A DNA stretch of 64,000 nucleotides from Lacibacter luteus. Lineage in GTDB: Bacteria > Bacteroidota > Bacteroidia > Chitinophagales > Chitinophagaceae. The stretch covers positions 712,245-776,244 of the forward strand of contig NZ_SDHW01000002.1 of the NCBI RefSeq assembly GCF_004118265.1, in the 5' to 3' direction. Position 1 is the first letter of the stretch. Every line of letters starts with the position of its first letter. Below the pieces are notes generated by a model that did no database searches, was not told the origin of the DNA, and saw only the letters and a program-made list of their open reading frames with translations. Positions 7,412 through 16,150 of the stretch are shown one piece after another. Both the position numbers and the translations under genes were made by a program.

Positions 7412-8722
7412 ATGTACAGGCATATCCATTATCAGTCAATAGAACAGGCGCTTTCAGTAATAAAAAGCGGCCAGCGATTGTTTGTACAAGGTAGCGCTCA
7501 AACCCCGCTTTATTTGTTAAGGCAACTTGCAAAACAGTCGCACAGGTTGGAAAATGTTGAACTTGTTTTTATTACAGTTCACGGCGATATTACAGTTGAC
7601 CGTCCCGAGTACGAAGGTATTTTCAATATTAACTGCATGTTTGTAAGTAATAGTGTGCGCCAGGCTGTAAACGAGGGAAGGGCCGATTTTATTCCTGTGT
7701 TCCTCAGCGATATTCCCGATCTGTTCAAAAAAGGATATATACCCATTGATGTGGCATTGGTGCATGTATCGCCACCCGATAAACATGGTTATTGTTCAAT
7801 GGGTGTAAGTGTAGACATTGCGCATTGTGCTGTTAATACAGCCAAATATATTATTGCACAGGTAAACCCCAATGTGCCCCGTACACATGGCGACAGTTTG
7901 ATCCATACCGATCGGTTTACATCGATGGTTTATTGCGAAGAACCATTGCCCGAAGTGGATTATGGTTCGAAAGTAAAAGAAGATGAACTGAAAATTGGCC
8001 GGTATATAGCCGGTATGATCGATGATGGAAGTACCCTGCAAATGGGTATTGGTACCATTCCTGATGCAGTGCTGCGATCACTGCACGATCATAAAAACCT
8101 CGGTGTACATACTGAAATGCTGAGCGATGGTATTATTGATCTTGTAGAACGGGATGTGATCAACAACGTCAACAAAAAAATTCACCCGCATAAAACGGTA
8201 ACAGGTTTTGCAGTTGGTACCCGCAAGCTGTACGATTATGTAGATGATAATCCTGCGTTTGCTTTCCTTGATATTGACTATGTAAACAATCCGCATGTTA
8301 TTGGGCGTAACCCAAAAGTTGTTGCCATTAACAGTGCAATTGAAGTAGATATTACCGGACAGGTTTGTGCTGATAGTATTGGCACAACACAGTACAGCGG
8401 TATTGGCGGACAGATGGATTTTATGCGTGGCGCTGCATTAAGCGAAGGCGGTAAACCTGTTATAGCCTTAACATCCCGTACAGCCAAAGGCGTAAACCGT
8501 ATAGTACCTTTTTTAAAACAAGGAGCAGGTGTGGTTACAACACGTGGACATATTCATTATGTGGTTACTGAATTTGGCATTGCATCGTTGTATGGAAAAA
8601 ATTTACGGCAGCGTGCAAAAGCTTTAATTGATATTGCCCACCCCGACGACAGAGAAATGCTTGAGCGAGCTTGTGTGGAACGCTTTAAACAGTTCCTTGT
8701 GTACGATTCTTATATTCATTGA
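7412..8722 (+). CDS. acetyl-CoA hydrolase/transferase family protein
   Basis: A 436-residue family I CoA-transferase-like enzyme. The acetyl-CoA hydrolase/transferase family shows VSPPDKHGYCSMGVS in the N-terminal half, GGQMDFMRGA and the glutamate-bearing TEFGIASLYGKNLRQRA near the C-terminus; the Glu in VTEFG is the likely CoA-thioester nucleophile. Relatives are 4-hydroxybutyrate or acetate/succinate CoA-transferases, and the exact acyl donor cannot be decided. The last 38 bases overlap convergently with acpH. Confidence 0.85.
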   Translation: MYRHIHYQSIEQALSVIKSGQRLFVQGSAQTPLYLLRQLAKQSHRLENVELVFITVHGDITVDRPEYEGIFNINCMFVSNSVRQAVNEGRADFIPVFLSDIPDLFKKGYIPIDVALVHVSPPDKHGYCSMGVSVDIAHCAVNTAKYIIAQVNPNVPRTHGDSLIHTDRFTSMVYCEEPLPEVDYGSKVKEDELKIGRYIAGMIDDGSTLQMGIGTIPDAVLRSLHDHKNLGVHTEMLSDGIIDLVERDVINNVNKKIHPHKTVTGFAVGTRKLYDYVDDNPAFAFLDIDYVNNPHVIGRNPKVVAINSAIEVDITGQVCADSIGTTQYSGIGGQMDFMRGAALSEGGKPVIALTSRTAKGVNRIVPFLKQGAGVVTTRGHIHYVVTEFGIASLYGKNLRQRAKALIDIAHPDDREMLERACVERFKQFLVYDSYIH

Positions 8723-9293
8723 TCCAACCCTTAACGGCAGCCTGCAGCTCCGGGAAAAACCAATCATAGCAAATTTGCAAATCGTTGTAACGGTCTTCGA
8801 ACAAAGCGAAGGCCGTTGCACTTTCTGTAAGGTAGGCAGATCGTCGTACTACACCATGTAAACTGTTTTCTATTCCCCACCTGTCCTTATAATGGTAGAG
8901 CCAGTTCTGTGTTTTCATATAGGGAAACATCCGTGCAAAACGCTCAGGAAAAACAGCAGTATATGGTTCCAGCAGTTGATAGGTTGTTGCAGCAAAATCT
9001 TCCAACGAGTTGTTGCTGAAAATGGCAGGGTCTGTTGCAAGGAAATGATCGTAAACCACATCAACAAATGCTCCTGCATACAAGCGGTAATGTGGCCGGA
9101 AGATCTCTTTGGCCTGTTTGGTAGCCGGGTGCTCATCGGTGTAGCTATCGATAAACCGGTGCAGTGAAATTCCTTCCTGTATACCGGGAGCATATTCCAG
9201 CTTTTGCTTTCCTTTCACAAAATCGCTGATCATATTGCCTACCAGTAATTCCGGCTGCTGAAAAGAAAGATAGGCGTGGGCTAGATAGTTCAT
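8685..9293 (-). CDS. acpH: acyl carrier protein phosphodiesterase (DUF479)
   Basis: The ATG at 9293 opens the family-typical MNYLAHAYLSF; earlier in-frame starts give an unrelated N-terminus crossing the neighbouring intergenic region. HAYLSF, GNMISDFVKG, GISLHRFIDSYTDEHP and YDHFLA match AcpH/DUF479, an HD-like fold that hydrolyses the phosphopantetheine prosthetic group from holo-ACP. The protein is about 202 residues, the usual size. Its 3' end is antisense to the CoA-transferase end, giving overlapping coding sequence on both strands. Confidence 0.85.
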   Translation of the reverse strand: MNYLAHAYLSFQQPELLVGNMISDFVKGKQKLEYAPGIQEGISLHRFIDSYTDEHPATKQAKEIFRPHYRLYAGAFVDVVYDHFLATDPAIFSNNSLEDFAATTYQLLEPYTAVFPERFARMFPYMKTQNWLYHYKDRWGIENSLHGVVRRSAYLTESATAFALFEDRYNDLQICYDWFFPELQAAVKGWINEYKNRTQGTV

Positions 9294-9369
9294 TAAAAAA
9301 TTTTTATGACAGGCGTAAGCTTTTTTAAGATCTGCCGTCAAACTTATTTCACACAAAAAAAATTCAACA

Positions 9370-9753
9370 ATGAAAGTACTCCAATTTTTATTGCTTTTTA
9401 TGTTCGTAGGAGCAATTGCAAAAGCACAACCGCCGGCTGATTCTACAAGAGGCAGAGGACCACGTGTAGACATGTTTAAGGATCTGAACTTAAGCAAAGA
9501 TCAACAGGATAAAGTTAAAGCCATCCAGGACAAGCAACGTGAGGAAATGGAAACACTCCGTAACAGTTCGCTCAGTCGTGAAGAACAACGTACGAAGATG
9601 ATGGACATCCGTAAAAAATACAACGAACAGATCGAAGCAATACTTACTCCCGAACAAAAGGAAAAGTATAAAGCAAAACAAAAAGAAATGCAGGAACAAA
9701 TGCAGCGCCGGCAAGGTGGTGGAGGCCCCGGCGGGCAGGGAGGAAATAATTAA
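9370..9753 (+). CDS. Spy/CpxP-like periplasmic protein with Gly-rich tail
   Basis: A signal peptide (about residues 1-20, ending AKAQ) is followed by a highly charged helical domain with DLNLSKDQQDKVKAIQDKQ and ILTPEQKEKYKAKQKE, the LTxxQ pattern of Spy/CpxP-type periplasmic chaperones. The C-terminus is a low-complexity Gln/Arg/Gly stretch. It is divergently arranged from acpH with about 75 bases between starts, and an intrinsic terminator at 9763 closes the unit. Confidence 0.75.
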   Translation: MKVLQFLLLFMFVGAIAKAQPPADSTRGRGPRVDMFKDLNLSKDQQDKVKAIQDKQREEMETLRNSSLSREEQRTKMMDIRKKYNEQIEAILTPEQKEKYKAKQKEMQEQMQRRQGGGGPGGQGGNN

Positions 9754-9762
9754 ATAATACAG

Positions 9763-9786
9763 AACCGGCGAAAGCCGGTTTTTTTA
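9763..9786 (+). terminator. intrinsic terminator of the Spy-like gene
   Basis: A 7-bp stem (AACCGGC / GCCGGTT) with a GAAA tetraloop is followed directly by five T residues, 10 bases after the stop codon. Confidence 0.9.
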
Positions 9787-9959
9787 TTGCTGTATATAAA
9801 AGATCATTATTATGGTTGTGTAATCGAAAACATCAGTAATAACTATTTAAAACAACTTGTTTCTTTTTTGAATTTATATCGATAAACAAATTGTTTACAA
9901 CAGGGAATGCAACAGGAAATTTACTGTGAATAAAAAAATAATATGACATGGTTGCATAA

Positions 9960-10901
9960 ATGCTAAAAAAGTATAATCTTTCAAGTGCTAAAAACTTACC
10001 AATGAGAATTGCCTTAACTATTCTGCTAATCGCATTTCTGCAAAGCCCGTTGCTGGCACAAACAATTACCGTAGGAGGCCAATGTATGGCCAGTAATATT
10101 GTACTAAACAAAATAGCTGATGTAAATGGCCGGTCTGCTTACCAGGGAACCGGAACGGTTGATGGTATTGCCGGAGTAACTGTAAGCGTTTATTGGATGG
10201 GTGCACCCGACAATCTTTGGGTGTTGGATTTTGATGGCCAGCCGTTTTATTATGAAACCTGTAATACATCCGAACCTACAGGAACAGCTAATGGCTCTTG
10301 CCCTTGGAACGAAACATCGCCGGGAGCATGTATAGGAGCTGCTCCATTGTTTATTTCGGGTGTAGTTGCACTGCCTGTTGAGCTTGTTGGGTTCAGTGCT
10401 CAAAAAAATAATAGTAATGATGTTGATCTGAAATGGAAAACAGCAACTGAAAATAATAACAAAGGATTTGACGTGCAACACAGCACCGATGCTGTTAACT
10501 GGACCACCATTGCATTTGTAAATGGCAAAGGAAATGCCGCAACAGAAAGTAATTATTTGTTTACCGATAAAGAAGCTGTTGCCGGTAAAAATTATTACCG
10601 CTTGCTGCAGATCGATTTCGACGGCAATAAGAAATACTCTTCTATTGCTAATGTAGAGCTTCCATCGAAAGCATATTATGCAATTACCAATAATCCCGGC
10701 AAAGGCATTTATCAGGTAAGACTAACTTCTGCTGTAAAAGTTGAACTGTCTGTACTCGACCTGAGTGGCCGCAGACTTATCAATACAACAGTTGGTATGG
10801 GTGTGCAGGAAATCAACATCAGCAACTATCCTGCAGGAACCTATCTGCTTCAATTAAGAAGAGGTGATGAATTAATAACCGAAAAACTTGTTAAGCAATA
10901 A
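9960..10901 (+). CDS. secreted protein with type IX (T9SS) C-terminal sorting domain
   Basis: The 313-residue protein has a signal peptide (MRIALTILLIAFLQSPLLAQ; an internal ATG at 10002 would start exactly there). The middle contains LPVELVGFSAQKNNSNDVDL and WTTIAFVNGKGNA, the Bacteroidota fibronectin-like module that commonly precedes T9SS tails. The C-terminal 70 residues (LSVLDLSGRRL, then YPAGTYLLQL) fit the type A sorting domain that is cut off at the cell surface. The N-terminal 120 residues are not a family I recognise. One base separates its stop from the next gene's start. Confidence 0.75.
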   Translation: MLKKYNLSSAKNLPMRIALTILLIAFLQSPLLAQTITVGGQCMASNIVLNKIADVNGRSAYQGTGTVDGIAGVTVSVYWMGAPDNLWVLDFDGQPFYYETCNTSEPTGTANGSCPWNETSPGACIGAAPLFISGVVALPVELVGFSAQKNNSNDVDLKWKTATENNNKGFDVQHSTDAVNWTTIAFVNGKGNAATESNYLFTDKEAVAGKNYYRLLQIDFDGNKKYSSIANVELPSKAYYAITNNPGKGIYQVRLTSAVKVELSVLDLSGRRLINTTVGMGVQEINISNYPAGTYLLQLRRGDELITEKLVKQ

Positions 10902-10902
10902 T

Positions 10903-11460
10903 ATGAATGTAAGTAATAACAGCAGGAGAAGTTTCTTAACAAATGCAGCAATCCTTACAGCGGGGCTTGCAATTGCTTCGCCTGTACAACTTTTTGCAAA
11001 ACCTGTTTCATCCACAAACCTTAACGAAAGCTGGAAAACTTTCTGCAAAATGTATAATGCAGTGCGTTTACAGCAAACCGGAGATTTGAAAGACGAAGCT
11101 GTAAACCGCATTGCAAAAGGACATGTTGCTGTTGAGGGAGAGTATGTTCATTTTCAACAAGAACAATTAGTGGCCCGGCCTATATGGATCTATTGGGGCG
11201 AAAAGAAATCAACTCCCGATGATGTGATCGTAACTTTCTTTTCAACTAAATCAGCACCGGAAAAACTTTTCAGACTTAACCGTTACGAACTGGAAGGCCT
11301 GTTGCAGTTAGCTAAACAAAACAACCAGGTAAATCTTGTTTTGCTTTTGAAAGAAGACACAATAAACAGGCTGAAAAAAAACAATAAGCAATCGCAACTT
11401 ATTGTAAAAGCAAAAGTGAACAACAACAAACGTGTAACAGTTGAAAGTTCGTTTGCGTAA
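10903..11460 (+). CDS. hypothetical Tat-secreted protein, 185 aa
   Basis: The ATG at 10903 directly follows the previous gene's stop. The N-terminus SRRSFLTNAAILTAGLAIAS is a twin-arginine signal with an Ala-rich h-region, so the mature protein is probably folded or cofactor-bearing before export. The rest has ARPIWIYWGEKKSTPDD and FRLNRYELEGLLQLAKQNN with no catalytic motif. Product unknown. Position in a run with a T9SS cargo, tail-collar and LRR gene suggests a shared surface function. Confidence 0.65.
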   Translation: MNVSNNSRRSFLTNAAILTAGLAIASPVQLFAKPVSSTNLNESWKTFCKMYNAVRLQQTGDLKDEAVNRIAKGHVAVEGEYVHFQQEQLVARPIWIYWGEKKSTPDDVIVTFFSTKSAPEKLFRLNRYELEGLLQLAKQNNQVNLVLLLKEDTINRLKKNNKQSQLIVKAKVNNNKRVTVESSFA

Positions 11461-11511
11461 TTACAATCATTCAAAAAAAATAACAAACCATAACATCTAA
11501 ACTTTTCCATT

Positions 11512-12036
11512 ATGCCAGACATGCCTTTTCTTGCAGAAATATACATGGGCGGTATGAACTTTGCCCCACGTGGATATGCAACCTGTTCAGGTCAGATAGT
11601 TTCGATTGCTACAAATACAGCTTTGTTTTCATTATTAGGTACAACCTTTGGAGGTAACGGCACTACTACATTTGCCTTGCCCGATATGCGTGGAAGGGTG
11701 CCAATGGGTTGGGGCCAGGGGCCTGGTCTTACCAACAGAGACTTGGGAGAAGTGGGGGGCACTGAAACGGTAACGCTCATCTCTACACAAATTCCTGCAC
11801 ATACACATTCGCTTAATGCTGTTTCCGATGTGGGTGATGCTTCAACTCCTACAGGAAATTACCTTGCAAACAGCGGAGCATTAGATAAGGAATATAAAGC
11901 AACAGGTACAGTTGTTCAAATGAATACAGGTGCTGTTGGCTCTGCCGGAGGTAATCAGCCACACGAGAACATTCAGCCATACCTGGTATTAAATTTTTAC
12001 ATTGCAATGGAAGGTATCTTTCCAAGCCGTAACTAA
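11512..12036 (+). CDS. phage tail-collar domain protein (MdpB-like)
   Basis: A 174-residue protein dominated by the phage tail-collar fold: PFLAEIYMGGMNFAPRGYA, CSGQIVSI, LFSLLGTTFGGNG, FALPDMRGRVPMG and the C-terminal QPYLVLNFYIAMEG. Such proteins occur outside prophages as microcystin-dependent-protein (MdpB)-like surface proteins in Bacteroidota. No tail, capsid or lysis genes are nearby, so it is not a prophage remnant on present evidence. It is followed after 10 bases by the LRR gene. Confidence 0.85.
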   Translation: MPDMPFLAEIYMGGMNFAPRGYATCSGQIVSIATNTALFSLLGTTFGGNGTTTFALPDMRGRVPMGWGQGPGLTNRDLGEVGGTETVTLISTQIPAHTHSLNAVSDVGDASTPTGNYLANSGALDKEYKATGTVVQMNTGAVGSAGGNQPHENIQPYLVLNFYIAMEGIFPSRN

Positions 12037-12046
12037 TATTCTATTA

Positions 12047-12628
12047 ATGAGTAGTTCATTGCAGCATTGGTGGCGTCAGTTAGAACCTCAATGGCAACAA
12101 GCGTTTTCAATAACCGCATTTCAACATACAAACGAGCCAACTCCCGATGAGTTGGCTCAACTTTATGCAACTCCTGCATTACGTTTTGCCGGCCCATCGG
12201 CACCTTACCCGAATATGAATTTTGAGTTGACAAATCTTTCGGGTGTAGAAGCGTTGCAAAACCTGGAAACGCTGGTAGTAATATTTCAAAAGATTGAAAC
12301 TGTTAAAGAGGTAAGCCGGTTAAAATCGTTAAAACATCTTTTTCTGTATAGTAACCAGGTTAATTCGCTTAATGGAATTGAAGCGCTTACTGCATTGGAA
12401 ATGTTGTATGTGCAGGATAATCAAATCTCTTCCTTTCAACAGGTAGAGAAGCTGATCAATTTGAGAGAGCTTTACATAAATGGTAATAAAATTGAAAACC
12501 TGAATGGTTTAACTGAAGAGCATGCAGAGAAATTGCAGATGTTTTTTTGCAAGCCAAACGATCTGTTGAAACAAAAAGAAATGCTTCGGGTTGAAAGGGA
12601 GCTGGGTATCCGCTGCAGAAGTATATGA
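12047..12628 (+). CDS. leucine-rich-repeat protein, SDS22-like
   Basis: The ATG at 12047 gives 193 residues; an in-frame start at 12002 lies within the tail-collar gene and is not used. Four to five 22-residue repeats follow the pattern LxxLxxLxxLxNxI (LETLVVIFQKIETVKEV, LKHLFLYSNQVNSLNGI, LEMLYVQDNQISSFQQV, LRELYINGNKIENLNGL). No signal peptide is seen, so the product is probably cytoplasmic. Likely a protein-protein interaction module coupled to the tail-collar gene. Confidence 0.75.
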   Translation: MSSSLQHWWRQLEPQWQQAFSITAFQHTNEPTPDELAQLYATPALRFAGPSAPYPNMNFELTNLSGVEALQNLETLVVIFQKIETVKEVSRLKSLKHLFLYSNQVNSLNGIEALTALEMLYVQDNQISSFQQVEKLINLRELYINGNKIENLNGLTEEHAEKLQMFFCKPNDLLKQKEMLRVERELGIRCRSI

Positions 12629-12642
12629 ATTTACACAACGAA

Positions 12643-13137
12643 TCAATCTCTCAGCCATTTATGCATAGCAGGGTAATCTTCTGCAGTATTGCCCGATTTG
12701 GTAACCGTCATACCGAGCCATTGTAAAACAGGAACACCAAAATACCGGCCTGCATCAAAATCTTCAATAATATTTTTGCCGCCGCCTTTGTAACCTTCTT
12801 CATGAAATACAAATGCAGGATCAACAGCAAGATGTTTGCAGGCTGCATAACTCCATGCAATAGCCATCATTTCTTCCGAAGCAGCATCTTTACGTTTGGC
12901 AATATCAGGGCCGGAAGTATTCATTCGTTCTGCCGATGGAATAACTGCAAGATGCCCTGCTTCATGAATAATATCGCCGGGGTGTAACAGCTTCTCTTTA
13001 TCGATTAATATTTTTCCATTGCTGATGAAAATACCGGGAAGAAAGCAATCTTCTGAATTAAGCCGGCAAAACACAGTTTCTATGCCGATGCTGTTAATAA
13101 AATTGATGGATGTATGAAATAAATTGTCGTTGTTCAT
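12643..13137 (-). CDS. zincin-like hypothetical protein with HExxH-type motif
   Basis: The protein (164 aa) contains GDIIHEAGHLAV, a HEAGH zinc-binding-type motif, plus ERMNTSG and an EEMMAIAWSYAACKHL segment with a possible third ligand. It lacks a signal peptide and the family is not one I can name, so it may be a small intracellular metalloprotease or an inactive zincin. Its start overlaps the upstream hydroxylase stop by 4 bases (ATGA), indicating coupling. Confidence 0.65.
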   Translation of the reverse strand: MNNDNLFHTSINFINSIGIETVFCRLNSEDCFLPGIFISNGKILIDKEKLLHPGDIIHEAGHLAVIPSAERMNTSGPDIAKRKDAASEEMMAIAWSYAACKHLAVDPAFVFHEEGYKGGGKNIIEDFDAGRYFGVPVLQWLGMTVTKSGNTAEDYPAMHKWLRD

Positions 13138-13844
13138 TCGGTTTCTTTTTCCATTTTATCGGCCAGCTCGAGTGCAGTAGTTGTATTAAGTAAACGCAGC
13201 TGGGCAATAATTTTTAATTTCTCTTCTTTCGATTGCTTTGGCTTCTGCCCTTCTTCAAAATCTTTTTTTAATACAGTGTTTGTTGTAAACTGTTTTTTTA
13301 TCCAGTCGTTTACTTTGCAATCGAGCACAAGATGTATTCTGTCGCTGTTGCCAAAATTGTTGATGCGGTGTTTCAATGTAAGATTCAGGTACCAGCACTC
13401 ACCCTCCTGCATCGGCACACGTTCATCGGCAAGAAAAAATTCAACTGCAGCATTTGTAACTACGGGAATATGCAGCCGTACTTCACCATCTTCAAAACGC
13501 ATGTCATGATCGCTGTGTTCTTTAATAACAGCACCCGCATGCAGCTTCATTAAACGCACAGCCGTTTTTTCGCATTCAAAAAAAGCAAGAACAGAGCGGA
13601 TGTAGTTGCATTGTTGCAGCAAAACAGTGTCTTTATAAGCCGGAATAGTTTCTGCAGCTGCTGAATGGATAGAAATAATATTGTCAATACTTCCGTTAAT
13701 GGAGCGAAGCGGTAAAATGGTCCAGCTACCTTCGTAATGAGCCGTGTTGTAATGCGCTTTCCACAAACCACTTTCAAGCAATGCAACTTCTTGCTGCATT
13801 TTTTGCACATCGAACTGTTGGTTAAGCTGTAAATACTTTAGCAA
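13134..13844 (-). CDS. aspartyl/asparaginyl beta-hydroxylase-like dioxygenase
   Basis: A 236-residue Fe(II)/2-oxoglutarate dioxygenase-like protein. The HxD...H facial triad is visible: KEHSDHDMRFEDGEVRLHIP and a later HRINNFGNSDRIHLVLDC; the conserved PLRSING lies in the N-terminal third. The start is a TTG at 13844; an ATG at 13799 would trim 15 residues that resemble the N-terminus of homologs, so the TTG is preferred. Substrate unknown. It is coupled to the zincin-like gene. Confidence 0.75.
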   Translation of the reverse strand: MLKYLQLNQQFDVQKMQQEVALLESGLWKAHYNTAHYEGSWTILPLRSINGSIDNIISIHSAAAETIPAYKDTVLLQQCNYIRSVLAFFECEKTAVRLMKLHAGAVIKEHSDHDMRFEDGEVRLHIPVVTNAAVEFFLADERVPMQEGECWYLNLTLKHRINNFGNSDRIHLVLDCKVNDWIKKQFTTNTVLKKDFEEGQKPKQSKEEKLKIIAQLRLLNTTTALELADKMEKETE

Positions 13845-13902
13845 AAGATGTAGTATTGGTTAACGCTGTAAATTAATCGTTTTCATTCGTAATTTGCATG
13901 GT

Positions 13903-15939
13903 ATGCCTTTTCAGCTTCATTCACCATATACTCCCAGTGGCGATCAGCCACTCGCTATTCAGCAACTCACCGAAGGAATTTTAAACGGTGAAAAATACCA
14001 AACCTTATTGGGTGTAACAGGTAGTGGTAAAACATTTACCATGGCCAATGTTATACAGAATGTGCAGCGGCCAACGCTTGTGCTTACGCATAACAAAACA
14101 TTGGTGGCACAGTTGTATGGGGAGTTTAAACAGTTTTTTCCGGATAATGCGGTGGGTTATTTCGTAAGCTATTACGATTACTATCAGCCTGAGGCATACA
14201 TGCCGGTGAGCGGAACTTACATCGAAAAAGATCTGAGCATTAACGAAGAGCTTGACAAACTTCGTTTGCAGGCAACAAGTGAATTGTTGAGTGGGCGGAG
14301 AGATATTATTGTGGTGGCGAGTGTAAGTTGTATTTATGGTATGGGTAATCCTACCGATTTTGAAAATGGCATCATCCGTATTCAAAAGAACCAGGTGTTA
14401 TCAAGGCAGGGCTTTTTGCACTCGTTGGTCAACAGTTTATACACCCGTTCGCAAGGCGATTTTAACAGGGGCAGCTTTCGTGTAAAAGGCGATACGGTTG
14501 ATATTAATCTCCCGTACGTTGATTTTGGTTATCGCATTACGTTCTTCGGCGATGAGATCGAAGAAATTGAAACCATCGAGATTAAATCGGGCAAACGGAT
14601 TGGTAAAGTAGACAATGCTGCTATCTTTCCTGCCAACTTATACATTGCGCCGAAAGACATGATGCAGCAGATCATTTATGAAATACAGGACGAATCGGCT
14701 GCACAGGTTGAATACTTTAAGCGTGAAGGAAAATATATTGAAGCCCAGCGTTTGAAGGAACGCACAGAATACGATCTTGAAATGATACGTGAGCTGGGTT
14801 ACTGCAACGGTATTGAAAACTATTCCCGGTTTTTCGACAGGCGCACACCCGGTACAAGGCCATTCTGCTTGTTAGATTATTTTCCGAAAGATTATTTAAT
14901 GATCATTGATGAAAGCCATCAAACTATTCCGCAGGTGAGCGGTATGTATGGCGGCGACAGAAGCCGTAAAATGGTGTTGGTAGATTATGGTTTCCGTTTA
15001 CCGAGTGCATTAGATAACCGTCCGCTCAATTTTCATGAATTTGAAAGTTTATTGAACCAGGTGGTGTTTGTGAGTGCAACGCCAGATGACTACGAACTGG
15101 AAAAAACAGAAGGGATTGTGGCAGAACAAGTAGTTCGTCCAACAGGTTTGCTGGATCCGCCCATCGAAATTCGTCCGAGTGTAAACCAGATCGATGACTT
15201 GTTAGACGAAATTGATAAACGAGTTAAAAAAGGCGATCGTGTTTTGGTAACAACACTCACCAAGCGCATGGCCGAAGAAATGGATAAGTACCTGCACCGC
15301 ATCAACATCAAATCAAAATACATCCATAGCGAAGTGGATACACTCGAGCGTGTGGAAATTTTACGCCAGTTACGTTTAGGAGATATAGATGTGTTGGTGG
15401 GTGTAAATCTGTTGCGTGAAGGGTTGGATTTACCGGAGGTGTCGTTGGTAGCAATATTGGATGCAGATAAAGAAGGATTCCTGCGCAATGAAAAAAGTTT
15501 AACGCAAACTGCAGGTCGTGCTGCACGTAATGTAGATGGCTTGGTGATTTTTTATGCCGATAAAATGACCGAAAGCATGCGACGCACCATTGAAGAAACA
15601 AGCCGTCGCAGAGAAAAACAGGTTGCTTATAACATTGAGCATGGTATTACGCCAACAACCGTGAAGAAATCGATAGAGCAGGTAATGAAACAAACATCCG
15701 TGCTCGATATTAAAGGTTACGATCCTGCGAAAACCTATGCACTTGCACCCGATGGTGAATTGGTTGTTGCAGCAGAAGACCAGGAAGTATATCAAACCAT
15801 TCCACAAATGGAGAAAGCCATCGCCCGAACCAAAAAGCAGATGGAGAAAGCTGCCCGTGATCTCGATTTTATGGAAGCCGCAAGGCTGCGGGATGAAATG
15901 TTCCGTTTACAAAAGGAGTTGGATGAAATGAAGAAATAG
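13903..15939 (+). CDS. uvrB: excinuclease ABC subunit B
   Basis: A full-length UvrB of 678 residues. The ATG at 13903 is preferred over an in-frame TTG at 13894. Walker A GVTGSGKT lies at residues 37-44, the damage-probing beta-hairpin FVSYYDYYQPEAY near residue 90, the helicase motif ATPDDYE in the middle, QTAGRAARN in motif VI and a C-terminal UVR coiled-coil (DFMEAARLRDEM) that contacts UvrC. It verifies lesions after UvrA loading in nucleotide-excision repair. The gene stands alone; uvrA and uvrC are not in this window. Confidence 0.97.
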   Translation: MPFQLHSPYTPSGDQPLAIQQLTEGILNGEKYQTLLGVTGSGKTFTMANVIQNVQRPTLVLTHNKTLVAQLYGEFKQFFPDNAVGYFVSYYDYYQPEAYMPVSGTYIEKDLSINEELDKLRLQATSELLSGRRDIIVVASVSCIYGMGNPTDFENGIIRIQKNQVLSRQGFLHSLVNSLYTRSQGDFNRGSFRVKGDTVDINLPYVDFGYRITFFGDEIEEIETIEIKSGKRIGKVDNAAIFPANLYIAPKDMMQQIIYEIQDESAAQVEYFKREGKYIEAQRLKERTEYDLEMIRELGYCNGIENYSRFFDRRTPGTRPFCLLDYFPKDYLMIIDESHQTIPQVSGMYGGDRSRKMVLVDYGFRLPSALDNRPLNFHEFESLLNQVVFVSATPDDYELEKTEGIVAEQVVRPTGLLDPPIEIRPSVNQIDDLLDEIDKRVKKGDRVLVTTLTKRMAEEMDKYLHRINIKSKYIHSEVDTLERVEILRQLRLGDIDVLVGVNLLREGLDLPEVSLVAILDADKEGFLRNEKSLTQTAGRAARNVDGLVIFYADKMTESMRRTIEETSRRREKQVAYNIEHGITPTTVKKSIEQVMKQTSVLDIKGYDPAKTYALAPDGELVVAAEDQEVYQTIPQMEKAIARTKKQMEKAARDLDFMEAARLRDEMFRLQKELDEMKK

Positions 15940-15953
15940 TGAACGCTTAACTC

Positions 15954-15980
15954 CCGTCAGGCAGTTGCGAACTCTGACGG
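15954..15980. repeat. CCGTCAG...CTGACGG hairpin after uvrB
   Basis: Arms CCGTCAG (15954-15960) and CTGACGG (15974-15980) enclose GC then AGTT-GCG-AACT, a second inner hairpin. The word matches the element near asnB. Confidence 0.75.
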
Positions 15981-16005
15981 CTGTTGAACTGTATTTTCCG
16001 TTTCG

Positions 16006-16022
16006 CTCATATCTCGACTTCG
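16006..16022 (+). repeat. 17-bp repeat CTCATATCTCGACTTCG, first copy
   Basis: Identical to 39695-39711, in the 211-base gap between uvrB and the ParA gene. It is followed by TTCGATATGG, so the local context is a partial palindrome. Confidence 0.75.
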
Positions 16023-16150
16023 TTCGATATGGCTGATCCGTCCTTTTTCCTTGAGCAAAGTCGAAGGGCGGTGCGCAGGAGTCTATTCCGCTGTTTGTGT
16101 ATTTTCCACATCTTTTCTTAACTTGATAGCTGTTCATCAAAAGATCAGCC

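Noticed and set aside
11512..12036. Prophage remnant
   Set aside because: Only a tail-collar domain is present; no capsid, tail tube, terminase, lysis or integrase genes adjoin it.
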